In this document: positions 37,818 to 48,985 of the stretch, piece after piece
How the letters are laid out: every line of letters begins with the position of its first letter
Numbering within the stretch: the stretch's first letter is position 1
DNA from: JACRBR01 sp964371355
Lineage (GTDB): Bacteria > Chloroflexota > Dehalococcoidia > DSTF01 > JACRBR01
Assembly (NCBI GenBank): GCA_964371355.1
Contig: CAYJMG010000010.1
Span: 1 to 64,000 of the forward strand
Direction of reading: 5' to 3'
Length of the DNA: 64,000 nt
Position numbers and translations under genes: made by a program
The notes under the pieces: model-generated
Seen by the model: only the letters and a program-made list of their open reading frames with translations
The model's database searches: none
What the model was told of the DNA's origin: nothing

Positions 37818-38735
37818 ATGAGCGTGTCGGAAGAGATCGCCCTGGGTACCAGTGGCTTCTCGGACAGCGGGGAGCTGCACGCATCGGCGTCGCTGGGGAA
37901 GCGGCTGGCGAAGCTAGGCACCATCGCGCGCCAAAATCCGCTTGGCACGATGGGCTTCGTGATCATCGTCATGTTCGTCATCGCGGCCATCTTCGCTCCG
38001 ATCATCGCGCCCTACAGCCCCACAGCGCTTAGCGGCCCGAACAATAGCGGGATGACGGGGGGCCACCTATTCGGCACGGAACGGTTGGGGAGGGACATCT
38101 TCAGCCGCGTGGTGTACGGTAGCCGAATCTCGCTGTCGGTCGCTGTGGTGTCGGTGCTCCTTGGCGGCTCGATCGGCATTCTTTTCGGGATCATCTCGGG
38201 CTACATGGGCGGCATCATCGATTCGATTTTCCAGCGGACGGTCGATGCCGCGATCGCGTTTCCCGCGCTGCTCCTGCTCCTCATCATCACGCAGGCGCTG
38301 GGGCCGTCGTACAAGACGATCGTGTTCGCGCTGATGCTTGCCGTGATCCCGGGCGTGACGCGCGTCGTCCGCGGGGCCGTGCTCTCGGAGAAGAACAACC
38401 AGTACGTCGAGGCGGCGCGGGCGAGCGGCGCATGGGCGCCGCGCATCCTGCTCCGGCACCTGCTCCCCAACGTGGTCGCCCTCGGCATCATCGTCATGAC
38501 GACGCTACTGGGCGGCATCATTCTCGCCGAGTCGGCGCTCTCGTTCCTCGGGCTTGGTATTCCAAACGCGACATCGTGGGGCCAGGACGTGAGCAAGGCA
38601 CGAGAGTCGCTCCCGTATCACATCCCATCGGCCGTGTTCCCGGGCGGCGCCATCACGCTCACGGTGCTGGGATTCAACCTGCTTGGCGACTCCATCCGCG
38701 ATATCTTCGACCCGCGGCTTCGCGGCAGCCGCTAA
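37818..38735 (+). CDS. Peptide ABC importer permease (DppC/OppC type)
   Basis: This 305-residue permease has the OppC N-terminal helix (NPLGTMGFVIIVMFVIAAIF near 45) followed by APYSP and GTERLGRDIFSRVVYGSR. The late EAA loop is NNQYVEAARASGAWAPRILL. The ATG at 37818 lies 5 bases after the preceding stop; the GTG at 37824 has better Shine-Dalgarno spacing. No ATPase genes (DppD/F) follow, so they must be encoded elsewhere. Confidence 0.92.
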   Translation: MSVSEEIALGTSGFSDSGELHASASLGKRLAKLGTIARQNPLGTMGFVIIVMFVIAAIFAPIIAPYSPTALSGPNNSGMTGGHLFGTERLGRDIFSRVVYGSRISLSVAVVSVLLGGSIGILFGIISGYMGGIIDSIFQRTVDAAIAFPALLLLLIITQALGPSYKTIVFALMLAVIPGVTRVVRGAVLSEKNNQYVEAARASGAWAPRILLRHLLPNVVALGIIVMTTLLGGIILAESALSFLGLGIPNATSWGQDVSKARESLPYHIPSAVFPGGAITLTVLGFNLLGDSIRDIFDPRLRGSR

Positions 38736-38759
38736 CACACGTCACTCGTGCCCATGGCC

Positions 38760-38779
38760 AGCCCGCCGCCCGGCGGGCT
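38760..38779 (+). terminator. Perfect hairpin after the importer operon
   Basis: AGCCCGCC-GCCC-GGCGGGCT, an 8-bp stem 24 bases after the stop of the DppC-type gene. No strong T-run, so termination efficiency is uncertain. Confidence 0.55.
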
Positions 38780-38888
38780 TACGCGTGCACACGTGAATGA
38801 ACCTCAATTCCAGAACATCGGCTCATCCTTGATCCACCGGGCCCGCGTGCCGTAGCGTGCGGCATCGCGTCGCGTGGGAGGGCCGTGG

Positions 38889-39752
38889 ATGCACGAAGAA
38901 CCGGAATCACGTTACTACTGGTCGCAACGCCTCAAACTGCACTACGCCGTCTGGGGCGACGAGTCCGCCCCTCCCCTGCTCCTCGTCCACGGTAACCGCG
39001 ACCACGCCCGCACGTGGGATCAGGTGGCCGTGCGCCTGAAAGACGCGTATTGCGTCTACGCCGTCGACCTCCGCGGTCATGGCGACAGCGCCTGGGCCAT
39101 CGGCGGACAGTACTCGATGCCTGAGTTCGTGCTCGACGTCGCCACGCTCGGCTCGGAGCTAAAGCGCTCACCGCTCACCGTCATCGGCCACTCACTGGGA
39201 GGCGCCGTCGCCCTCAACTACGCCGGCATCTTCCCGAAGCACGTCAGCAAGCTCGTCGCCATCGAGGGACTGGGGCCGCCGGTCCGCGAGCCCACGCCGG
39301 GCTCCGTGCGCATGCGGAAGTGGATCAAGGACATGCAGCACTTCGACACGCGCAAGCCACGCCGCTACACCTCGGTCGAAGACGCCGTCGCCCGCATGCG
39401 GGAGGAGAACCCACATCTGACGGCGGAGATGGCACGCCACCTCACGGTCTACGGTATGAAGACGAACGAAGACGGCACGCTGAGCTGGAAGTTCGACAAC
39501 TACGTCCGCCTGCACTCCCCGTACGAGTTCAACGTTGCCGAGGCCCGCGAGATCTGGAACCAGGTCCGCTGCCCCACCCTGCTCATCCGCGGCTCGGAGA
39601 GCTGGGCGTCCGACCCGGAGCAGGACGGGAAGGCCAGCGCGTTCCACGACTGCACCTGCGTGATGATCAAGGACGCCGGCCACTGGGTGCACCACGACCA
39701 GCTCGATGCATTCATGCACGTCGTCTGGGATTTCCTGCGCGGGGGCGACTAG
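38889..39752 (+). CDS. Alpha/beta hydrolase
   Basis: This 287-residue hydrolase has the oxyanion HGNRDHARTWD near 42, the nucleophile elbow GHSLGGAVALNYA near 101 (Ser103 region), and a late His in KDAGHWVHHDQ. The ATG at 38889 is chosen over an in-frame GTG at 38874 because GGGAGGG lies 6 bases upstream of it. Substrate unknown; esterase or epoxide-hydrolase-like activity is plausible. It ends on the same CTAG as the convergent opcA. Confidence 0.88.
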   Translation: MHEEPESRYYWSQRLKLHYAVWGDESAPPLLLVHGNRDHARTWDQVAVRLKDAYCVYAVDLRGHGDSAWAIGGQYSMPEFVLDVATLGSELKRSPLTVIGHSLGGAVALNYAGIFPKHVSKLVAIEGLGPPVREPTPGSVRMRKWIKDMQHFDTRKPRRYTSVEDAVARMREENPHLTAEMARHLTVYGMKTNEDGTLSWKFDNYVRLHSPYEFNVAEAREIWNQVRCPTLLIRGSESWASDPEQDGKASAFHDCTCVMIKDAGHWVHHDQLDAFMHVVWDFLRGGD

Positions 39753-40836
39753 GTATCGAGCAGTTCGACGGCCGCCCGCAGTGCGGCCTCGTACACGTCC
39801 TGCGCGGTCGTGTCCTCGATCGCCGCGGTTAGCACGGACGCGTCATCATCCCGATCGCGCGCGACCGTCCGGTGCACCGGTTCGGAGGCGAAGTCCGAAC
39901 GCACATGCATGTGCCCGCTCGGCTCGTGCACCTCGATAGTGAAGGCAGCATCGCCCGTCCGCAGAGCCACGCGCTCCAGTTCGATCGCCAGCGGAGAAGG
40001 CGCCACCTTGAGCTGGACACCGCGCGTGCCGTCGTAGTACGTCGCTTCGAGTTGCGCATCGCTGGCGCTCACGCTGGCGGGACTCATCTCCAGGCTCGCC
40101 GCCAGCCATCCGGCCGTGAGCAGAGCCGCCGAGCTGGGCTGGCCATCCCCGCCAACGATCTCGATCGCCGCCAGGCGGTCGAGCTGCGATGCGGTTGCGT
40201 GGCTGTCGAAGAACTGCGCCGCAAGCTCGCGCCAGGCCGTCGCTCGCTCCCACGCCAGGTCAACGACAACCGCATCCAGGTCGCCGAGCCCGCCTGCGAG
40301 TTCGCGCAAGGCCGCGGGCGTGCTCGGGGCCGCGGCGGAATCGACGTAGAGGCGGTCGGCCAGCTCCACCAGCTCTTCGGGCAGATATCGGACCGGATCC
40401 GGTGCACCGGCCAGCCACAGGTGCACCGGCAGCTCCGACACCATAAGACCCAGCACCGCCGACGCGATCTCGTGCTCGCCGCCCAGCCGACCTCGGAGCA
40501 GGATCTCCTCAGAGCAAATGTGGCGCCCGCCCAGGGCCGTCCGCCAGCAGTGCGCTGAGATGGACGACCGCAGTGGGCCGGCATCCCCGGCCGTCATCGC
40601 GAGGATCGCCCGGCATGGGTGGCGCTGGGCCAGCGTCTCCATCACGCGGTCGAACCGGCCAGCGGCGTCGCCTTCCGCGCCCCACACGATGAAGTTGCTC
40701 ACACGCAGCCGCACCGATGACGTATCGTAGGCGCCGCTGGACGCCTCCTGCCAGATCCGGTCGAACGCGGCCTCGATCTCGCGCGGCTCCACCGGCAAGA
40801 ACTCGTCGAGCAGCCGCTCCAGCGCCGGCGCTACTC

Positions 40837-40852
<16 letters not shown>
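39749..40852 (-). CDS. opcA: OpcA, glucose-6-phosphate dehydrogenase assembly protein
   Basis: This 367-residue protein belongs to the OpcA/glucose-6-phosphate dehydrogenase subunit family known from cyanobacteria and actinobacteria. There it activates or assembles Zwf. Conserved parts are VRLRVSNFIVW near 50, HPCRAILAM near 80, and SELPVHLWLAGAPDP near 145. Its start overlaps the zwf stop by 16 bases. Last gene of the pentose-phosphate operon. Confidence 0.9.
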
Positions 40853-42368
<1,516 letters not shown>

Positions 42369-42372
<4 letters not shown>

Positions 42373-43280
42373 GACTCTGCCGTCTCCGTCGCTTGCACCG
42401 CGTGGCCGCCGAACTCGTTCCGCAGTGCCGCTTGCACCTTCGCCGCGAATGACTCCGGCTGCCGGGATGCGAACCGCCGCATTAGCGACAGCGTGATGAT
42501 GGGCGTGGGCACGTCCTGGTCCAACGCCTCCTGCACCGTCCACCGACCCTCGCCAGAGTCCTGCACGTAGCCCTTGATCGACTCCAACCGTGGATCGCGC
42601 CCGAACGCCCGCTCGGTCAACTCCAGGAGCCACGAACGCACGACGGACCCGCGGTTCCACAGCGCCGACACCTGGTGCAGGTCGAGGTCGAACTTTGAGC
42701 CGGCCAGCAGCTCAAACCCCTCACCGTACGCCGCCATCAGCCCGTACTCGATGCCGTTGTGGACCATCTTCACGAAGTGGCCGGCCCCGCTCGGCCCCAC
42801 GTGCGCATAGCCGTCGACGGGCGCCAGCGTCTTCAGCGCCGGCTCGACGAGCGCAAACGCATTCTTCGCCCCGCCGACCATGAGGCAGAAGCCCTCTTTC
42901 AGGCCCCAGATCCCGCCGCTCGTCCCCGCGTCCAGGTACTGGATCCCCTTCCCGCGGAGATCGTCGGCGCGGCGCATCGAATCGTGGTAGTTCGAGTTCC
43001 CGCCGTCGATGAGCACGTCACCCTCGGACAGCAGCGGCACCAGCGTGTCGATGGTCCCCTGCACGGGAGCGCCCGAGGGCACCATCATCCACACGGCGCG
43101 GGGCGGCGACAGCTTCGAGACGAGGGCGGCCAGCGAATCCGCCGGTACCGCGCCTGCCGCCGCTGACGCCTTCACCGCGTCGGGATTGAGGTCGGTCACG
43201 ACGACGCGGTGCCCACCGTCGAGCAGCCGCCGTGTCATGTTCGCGCCCATCCGGCCCAGGCCCACCATCCCGATGTCCAT
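42369..43280 (-). CDS. gnd: 6-phosphogluconate dehydrogenase, decarboxylating (short form)
   Basis: This 303-residue enzyme converts 6-phosphogluconate to ribulose-5-phosphate and CO2. It has the Rossmann motif GLGRMGANM (7-15), the family block DGGNSNYHDS, TSGGIWG, and the catalytic Lys in GPSGAGHFVKMVHNGIEYG. It lacks the long C-terminal extension of E. coli Gnd, as in the GndA-like short NAD-linked group. It starts 21 bases after pgi and couples to zwf. Confidence 0.95.
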
Positions 43281-43301
43281 CGTCGGACCTCCTGTGTCCC
43301 C

Positions 43302-44993
43302 TCAGGCGACGCGCGCCGCCGCCTGCACGGCCTCTCGCAGCGTCGCCAGCCCGGCATTGACCTCCAGACCCAGGTGGACGCGCACAACCGGCCGGTCGTG
43401 ATCCACCAGCGACTGAAAATCGCCGATTGCCTGTGCGCGCTTGAGTTGGCCGAAGCTGAACGATCGTCCGGGAATCACCACATCCTCGGCATCCTGGGCA
43501 GTGACTTGCACGAACACGCCCCGGGGCGGCCCGCCCTTGTGCAGTTGTCCTGTGGAGTGCAGGAACCGCGGACCGTAGCCCAGCGTCGTCGCAACGCCGC
43601 ATCGCTCACGAATCGCCGCGCGAACCGCTGCGAACGCGGCGTCCGTGGCCGCCGTCTGGCGGATGTATGCGGAGATAGCGAAGTATTGGGGCGGCTCGAC
43701 GCCCGTTACCAGCTCCGAGATCAGGTACGCAAGGTCGCCCAGGGCCCGTACCCCGCCGGGTGTTACCGCGATCGGACCGCCCCGCCCGTCGAGTCCTGCG
43801 ACATCCAACCGCCCCGACCTCTCGAACTCGCGTAACACGCGGTTGGTGTTGTCCTTCGATTCCTGCACATTCGGCTCGTCGAACGGGTTGATCCCGAGAA
43901 TCTGGCCGGCAACCGCGACCGCGAACTCCCAGCGGAAGAACTCCCGGCCCAGGTCATACGCGTCCGCGAGGTCGATCGCGATCACAGGATGGCCCTCGGC
44001 GACAAGCTCCGCCGCCAGCACGTCCGCCGCGGCGTTGTCATCGCCGTCGAGCCGAAGCTGAACGAATGCTCGGTCACCGCCATACGCCCCGGGTGAGGCC
44101 AGCGGCTCGCCGTCGATCGGCACGACGCCGAGCCCCTCCTTGCCGGTACTCTCGGCGATGAGCTGCTCGGCCCACAGCCCGAACGACGCGATGCCAGGCG
44201 ACACCAGCAGCGTGAGTTTGTCCCGGCCCGCCAGCGCCAGCTCGCCCAGTGCCGCCCCCAGGAGCGCCGCCTCGCCATCGGGCGCCTTCGCCGCCTTCAT
44301 CGCCTCCGTGCCGCGATCCAGCAGTTTCGCGAGGTCGACGCCCGCTACCGCGGCTGGCACGAGACCGAAGTACGACAGCGCCGAGTACCGGCCGCCAATG
44401 TCCGATGGGTTCACGAAGCAGCGCCTGAAGCTGTGTTCCTTTGCCAGCGCCTGCAGCGGCGTACCCTCATCGGTGATCGCGACGAAGTTCTCGCCCGCGC
44501 GCTCGCCCTTCAAGCCGCGCACCAACTCGTGGAAGTGCGCGAACAGCGTGTTCGCTTCGATCGTCGTCCCCGACTTCGATGACACGAAGAACAGCGTCGC
44601 GGCCGGGTCGATCGCACGTGTCGACGCGAGGATCGTCGCCGGGTCGGTCGTATCCAGCACATGCAGCCGCGGGTGCCCGCCGCCGACGGCGGTGTCGGCG
44701 ATGCTCCGCCGCAGCACCTCAGGCGCGAGCGAGCTGCCGCCCATCCCCAACACGACGGCATCACGGAATCCGGCGGCGCGTACCTCGTCAGCGAACCGCA
44801 CTATCTCGCCTGCGCGCTCGCGCATAAGGGCTGCTACGTCCAGCCAACCCAGCCGGTTCGAGACAGACTTGGCACGAGCGGCGTCCCCACCCCAGGACGA
44901 AGCCTCGCGACGCCACACGCGCTCAACGCAGGGCGCCAGCTCGGCCGTGCGCCGTCGCACAGCCTCGTCGTAGCGGCCCAACGTCAGCTTCAT
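43302..44993 (-). CDS. pgi: Glucose-6-phosphate isomerase (Tal-Pgi C-terminal-type)
   Basis: This 563-residue isomerase has two SIS-type domains with the sugar-phosphate loop FVSSKSGTTIEANTLF near 155 and LGMGGSSLAPE near 85. It resembles the isomerase half of the fused transaldolase/phosphoglucose isomerase proteins more than classical Pgi. Here it is encoded as a separate gene that overlaps tal by 4 bases (ATGA). It returns fructose-6-phosphate to glucose-6-phosphate for a cyclic oxidative pathway. Confidence 0.88.
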   Translation of the reverse strand: MKLTLGRYDEAVRRRTAELAPCVERVWRREASSWGGDAARAKSVSNRLGWLDVAALMRERAGEIVRFADEVRAAGFRDAVVLGMGGSSLAPEVLRRSIADTAVGGGHPRLHVLDTTDPATILASTRAIDPAATLFFVSSKSGTTIEANTLFAHFHELVRGLKGERAGENFVAITDEGTPLQALAKEHSFRRCFVNPSDIGGRYSALSYFGLVPAAVAGVDLAKLLDRGTEAMKAAKAPDGEAALLGAALGELALAGRDKLTLLVSPGIASFGLWAEQLIAESTGKEGLGVVPIDGEPLASPGAYGGDRAFVQLRLDGDDNAAADVLAAELVAEGHPVIAIDLADAYDLGREFFRWEFAVAVAGQILGINPFDEPNVQESKDNTNRVLREFERSGRLDVAGLDGRGGPIAVTPGGVRALGDLAYLISELVTGVEPPQYFAISAYIRQTAATDAAFAAVRAAIRERCGVATTLGYGPRFLHSTGQLHKGGPPRGVFVQVTAQDAEDVVIPGRSFSFGQLKRAQAIGDFQSLVDHDRPVVRVHLGLEVNAGLATLREAVQAAARVA

Positions 44994-46135
44994 GCGGCCG
45001 TAGCCCTGGCCTTGATCTCGTCGGCCTTCTTCGCCGTGATCTCGGCGATCTCGTTGAACGACTTCGCGAAGGCCTCGACACCATCCGTCTGGAGCTGGTC
45101 CGTGATGGCTTCCAGCGAGATCCCGGCGTCAGCGAGCCCGCGCAGCACGCGCTCCGCCTCGTCGACCCCCCGGTCGAGTGTCCGGCGCACCACGCCGTGG
45201 TCGACGAACGCCTCGATCGTTGCCGTCGGCATCGTGTTTACGGTGTCCGGGCCGATCAGGTTGTCGATGTACAGCACGTCGCTGTAGGCCTTGTTCTTTG
45301 TGCCGGTGCTGGCCCACAGCGGACGCTGCACCTTCGCACCCGCCGCCTTCAGCCGGGCGAACCGGTCGCTGCCGAACACCTTCCTGTAGCGCTGGTACGC
45401 CACCTTGGCGTTGGCATTCGCGGCCTTCCCCAGCAGCGACTGCAGGCTCGATCGCTGGGCCTCCGACGTCGCATCGGCGATCTTCGCCTCCAGCAGCTTG
45501 TCGGCGGAGGTGTCCACGCGGCTGACGAAGAAGCTGGCAACGGAGTTGACGCTGCGCAGATCCTCGCTGCCGGCGAGCCGCCGCTCGAGCGCGCTCAGGT
45601 ACGCCTCCATCACCTGCTCGTAATAGGAGACGGCGAACAGCAGTGTGATGTTGATGTTCACGCCCGACGCCAGACATTCCTCGATCGCCGGGAGGCCCTC
45701 GGTGGTGCCGGGGATCTTCACCAGCAGGTTCGGCCGGGCGATGAGCGACCACCACTTCTTCGCCTCGTCGATGGTCGCCTGCGTCTGGAAGGCCTTCTCG
45801 GGCGACACCTCAATGCTCACAAACCCGTCGCTACCGCCCGAAGCGTCGTACACCGGCCGGAGGATGTCGCACGCCTGCTTGATGTCGCGCAGCGCGATCT
45901 GCTCGAACATCTCGCGGGGCGCCACGCCCTGGCGCGCCAACTCGCCGATTTGCTCGTCGTAGTCATCCGCCGCGCCGATGGCCTGGGCGAAAATGGTCGG
46001 GTTCGCCGTAACGCCGCGGATGCCCTGGTCGACGTATCGCCGCAGCCCGCCGTCGTTCAGCATGTTCCGGCGGATGAAGTCCAGCCACGGCGACTGGCCC
46101 TGCTGCGCGTACAGTTCCTTCAGCTTGCTGCCCAT
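44990..46135 (-). CDS. tal: Transaldolase
   Basis: This 381-residue transaldolase moves a dihydroxyacetone unit between sugar phosphates. It has GVTANPTIFAQAI near 45, the Schiff-base lysine in NLLVKIPGT, and the family block INITLLFAVSYYE. The ATG at 46135 is preferred over the GTG at 46138, since AGGAGA lies 8 bases upstream and ATG overlaps the rpiB stop. Its length is that of the long bacterial class (as in Tal-Pgi fusions). Confidence 0.95.
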   Translation of the reverse strand: MGSKLKELYAQQGQSPWLDFIRRNMLNDGGLRRYVDQGIRGVTANPTIFAQAIGAADDYDEQIGELARQGVAPREMFEQIALRDIKQACDILRPVYDASGGSDGFVSIEVSPEKAFQTQATIDEAKKWWSLIARPNLLVKIPGTTEGLPAIEECLASGVNINITLLFAVSYYEQVMEAYLSALERRLAGSEDLRSVNSVASFFVSRVDTSADKLLEAKIADATSEAQRSSLQSLLGKAANANAKVAYQRYRKVFGSDRFARLKAAGAKVQRPLWASTGTKNKAYSDVLYIDNLIGPDTVNTMPTATIEAFVDHGVVRRTLDRGVDEAERVLRGLADAGISLEAITDQLQTDGVEAFAKSFNEIAEITAKKADEIKARATAA

Positions 46136-46602
46136 CACACGTTCTCCTTCTCGCGGGTAAAGCGCGCCTCGATCGCGAGCACCTTCTTCAGCCGCCGTGC
46201 GTGACGCTCCTCACCCGAGAACCTGGCGCCCAGAAACGCCCGCACCAGCTCGCGGGCCAGCGCCGGACCGACGATACGCGCGCCGATCGTCAACACATTC
46301 ATGTCATCGTGTTCCACACCCTGGTGGGCCGAGTACGTGTCGTGGCACACGGCCGCCCGCACGCCCGGGATCTTGCACGCGGCGATCGACGCGCCGACGC
46401 CACTTCCGCACAAAATGATGCCGCGATCCGACTCCCCGGACGCCACGCTCAGTCCCACCGCTTCGGCGAAGTCCGGGTAATCGACCGCCGCCGTGCTATC
46501 CGTGCCCTTGTCCAACACTTCGTGGCCCAGCGACCGCACTTCCGCCACGATCTCCGTCTTCAGCGGGAATCCTCCATGATCGGTGCCAATCGCCACCCGC
46601 AT
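46135..46602 (-). CDS. rpiB: Ribose-5-phosphate isomerase B
   Basis: This 155-residue RpiB/LacAB enzyme interconverts ribose- and ribulose-5-phosphate. TDHGG (7-11) and the catalytic Cys65 in ILCGSGVGAS are present, along with the later block SAHQGVEHDDMNVLTIG. The start at 46602 lies 2 bases after the tkt stop. It overlaps tal by TGATG. Confidence 0.96.
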   Translation of the reverse strand: MRVAIGTDHGGFPLKTEIVAEVRSLGHEVLDKGTDSTAAVDYPDFAEAVGLSVASGESDRGIILCGSGVGASIAACKIPGVRAAVCHDTYSAHQGVEHDDMNVLTIGARIVGPALARELVRAFLGARFSGEERHARRLKKVLAIEARFTREKENV

Positions 46603-46604
46603 CG

Positions 46605-48641
46605 TTACGCCTTCACTCCGCTCAGACGTTCGACAAGCGCGAGCGTCTGCTCTGCCACGTTCTCGGCCGTGAGCCCCAACTTCTGCATGATGGTTTTGTA
46701 CGGCGCGGACGCTCCGAACCGCCCATCTATCCCAATCTTTACACCTTCGCCGCCGACCCAGCGCTCCCACCCCTGCGTAACCGCCGCCTCCACGGACACG
46801 CGGCAGCGGATCCCGGGTGGTAGCACCTCGTCCCGATACGCCTGCGCCTGCTCCTCGAACAGCTCCCAGCAGGGCATGCTGACCACGCGGGCCGACACAC
46901 CTCGCTGGCTCAGCAGCGCTTGCGCCTCCACCGCGAGACCCACCTCCGACCCCGTTGCGATGATGATCGCATCGGGACGCGGGCCCTCGGCCTCGCTCAC
47001 CACGTACGCGCCCCGCAGCAGGCCCGACGCCCCGCCATTCGACGTGGCCGGCAAGTGCGGGACGGCCTGCCGGGACAACGCGAGCGCGGTGGGGCCGTGC
47101 CGCCGCTCGAGCGCGACTTTCCAGGCCATGACCGTCTCGTTCGGATCGGCCGGACGGATGACGTACAACTTCGGCATCGCCCGCAGCGCCGCCAGATGCT
47201 CGATCGGCTGGTGCGTTGGGCCGTCCTCGCCCAGTCCGACGCTGTCATGCGTGTACACGAAGATCGAGCCGAACCCGCTCAGCGCGGCGATGCGGATCGA
47301 CGGCCGGTGATAGTCGGAGAACACCAGGAAGGTCCCGCCGTACGGGATCACGCCGCCGTGCGCCGCCATGCCGTTGAGCGCCGCCGCCATCGCGTGTTCG
47401 CGGACGCCGTAGAACACGTTGCGCCCGCCCGGCCCGTCGCGCGACATGATCGGCTTGCCCTTGAGTTCCGTGTTGTTCGACTCGCCCAGATCGGCTGAGC
47501 CGCCGACGAGCAGCGGCAGCGCATCGGAGACCGCGTTCACGGTGTTGCCGGAGGCGGCGCGCGTCGCCAGCTCCTTGTCGCCGGGCGCGAACGACGGCAG
47601 CGCCTCCTCCCATCCGACCGGCAGCCGGCCGGCCAGTGCGTCCTGGAGCTGCCGTGCCTCGGCGGGAAACGCCTTCGCGTACGCGTCGAACCGCTGCTGC
47701 CAGTCGCGCTGCCACGCCGTCGCACGCTCCGTGAGGGATCGCGTGTGCGCCAGCGCGCCATCGGGCACGAGGAACTGCGCGTCCTCCGGCCAGCCGTAGG
47801 CCTTCTTCGTGAGCCTGACCTCGTCCTCACCCAGCGGCGCGCCATGCGCCTTCGACGAGTCCTGCTTGTTCGGGCTGCCATAGCCGATGTGGGTCCGCGC
47901 GCAGACGATCGACGGGCGCTCGTCGGCTCTCGCCGCGTTCAGCGCCGCCTCCACGGCTTCGGGATCCATTCCATCGACACGCGCGGCGTGCCAGCCGTAC
48001 GCCTCGAAGCGCTTGCACACGTCCTCGGTAAACGAGAGCGCCGTCGGCCCGTCGAGTTGCACCAGGTTGTCGTCGTACAACAGGATCAGCTTGCCCAGCC
48101 GCTGGTGTCCCGCGAACGACGCCGCCTCATGCGACACACCCTCCTGCACGTCACCGTCGCTGGCCAGCACGTAGGTGTAGTGGTCGACGACGGCGTGCCC
48201 CGGCCGGTTGAAGGTCGCGGCGAGGAACCGCTCGGCCATCGCCATGCCGACCGCCGTGGCAAACCCCTGTCCCAGCGGGCCGGTCGTCGTCTCGGTGCCG
48301 GGCAACAGCTCGCTCTCGGGGTGACCTGCCGTTGGGCTCCCCCACTGGCGGAAGTTCTTGATGTCATCGAGACTGATGCCCGGGTACCCGTACATGAACT
48401 GAAGGCTGTACAGCAGCATGGACGCATGGCCGGCCGACAGCACGAACCGATCCCGATCCGGCCATCCGACGTCTGCGGGATTGTGCTTTAGCACCCGGTC
48501 CCACAGCACGTAGGACATGAGCGCCGCACCCATCGGGGCCCCCGGATGCCCCGAGTTCGCCTGCTGCACCGCGTCGATCGACAGCGTACGAATCGTGTTC
48601 ACGCAGAGCTGGTCGATCGCGTTCAGCTTCGGGTCGATCAT
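46605..48641 (-). CDS. tkt: Transketolase
   Basis: This 678-residue thiamine-diphosphate enzyme transfers two-carbon units. TPP motif: ASDGDVQEGVSHEA near 155, followed downstream by the NN-type loop (LYDDNLV). The pyrimidine half has YGVREHAMAAALNG near 410, and the C-terminal domain is complete. GGGGAG lies 7-8 bases before the ATG at 48641. It is the first gene of the seven-gene pentose-phosphate operon; pgl and rpe are not in it. Confidence 0.96.
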   Translation of the reverse strand: MIDPKLNAIDQLCVNTIRTLSIDAVQQANSGHPGAPMGAALMSYVLWDRVLKHNPADVGWPDRDRFVLSAGHASMLLYSLQFMYGYPGISLDDIKNFRQWGSPTAGHPESELLPGTETTTGPLGQGFATAVGMAMAERFLAATFNRPGHAVVDHYTYVLASDGDVQEGVSHEAASFAGHQRLGKLILLYDDNLVQLDGPTALSFTEDVCKRFEAYGWHAARVDGMDPEAVEAALNAARADERPSIVCARTHIGYGSPNKQDSSKAHGAPLGEDEVRLTKKAYGWPEDAQFLVPDGALAHTRSLTERATAWQRDWQQRFDAYAKAFPAEARQLQDALAGRLPVGWEEALPSFAPGDKELATRAASGNTVNAVSDALPLLVGGSADLGESNNTELKGKPIMSRDGPGGRNVFYGVREHAMAAALNGMAAHGGVIPYGGTFLVFSDYHRPSIRIAALSGFGSIFVYTHDSVGLGEDGPTHQPIEHLAALRAMPKLYVIRPADPNETVMAWKVALERRHGPTALALSRQAVPHLPATSNGGASGLLRGAYVVSEAEGPRPDAIIIATGSEVGLAVEAQALLSQRGVSARVVSMPCWELFEEQAQAYRDEVLPPGIRCRVSVEAAVTQGWERWVGGEGVKIGIDGRFGASAPYKTIMQKLGLTAENVAEQTLALVERLSGVKA

Positions 48642-48678
48642 GCGCCTACTCCCCTGACTGCCTGTTGGTACATGCGAC

Positions 48679-48739
48679 GGGAGCCCTGACGCCGGTCGAG
48701 CGCGGGCTCCCTCATATCAATGCTGTGGTGTAGGTCCAA
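48679..48739 (-). promoter_or_regulatory. Putative promoter and leader hairpin of the tkt operon
   Basis: On the minus strand TTGGAC (48734-48739), 17 bases, TATGAG (48711-48716). A perfect 8-bp hairpin follows (GGGAGCCC 48679-48686 with GGGCTCCC 48704-48711). The rest of the 344-base gap 48642-48985 shows no credible gene on either strand. Confidence 0.4.
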
Positions 48740-48985
48740 GGTGCGGGCCCGCGCTCCACGGTGCGGATGGCGTCATGCCGGGTCACACCGAAGTATACCG
48801 TCCGCCTCACGTTCGAGGCGTCGCTTATGTAGTCCCGCGCTGCTTCGAATTCGTGACGTTTCCGCGCTACGCGAACGGCGCAGGTGCGTCGCCCGTCTGC
48901 GGAAACACGGGGAAGGGGCTGGCTGGCCTCTTGATGCCGGTTCGCGAGGGGCGGTCCGGTATGGACGAGGCGGTGATCCTTCAGA

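Noticed and set aside
36818..38735. Mobile element as origin of the importer
   Set aside because: No transposase, terminal repeats or target duplication seen.
42373..42660. Longer zwf start
   Set aside because: The extension lies inside gnd; the overlapping ATGA at 42369-42372 gives the natural start.
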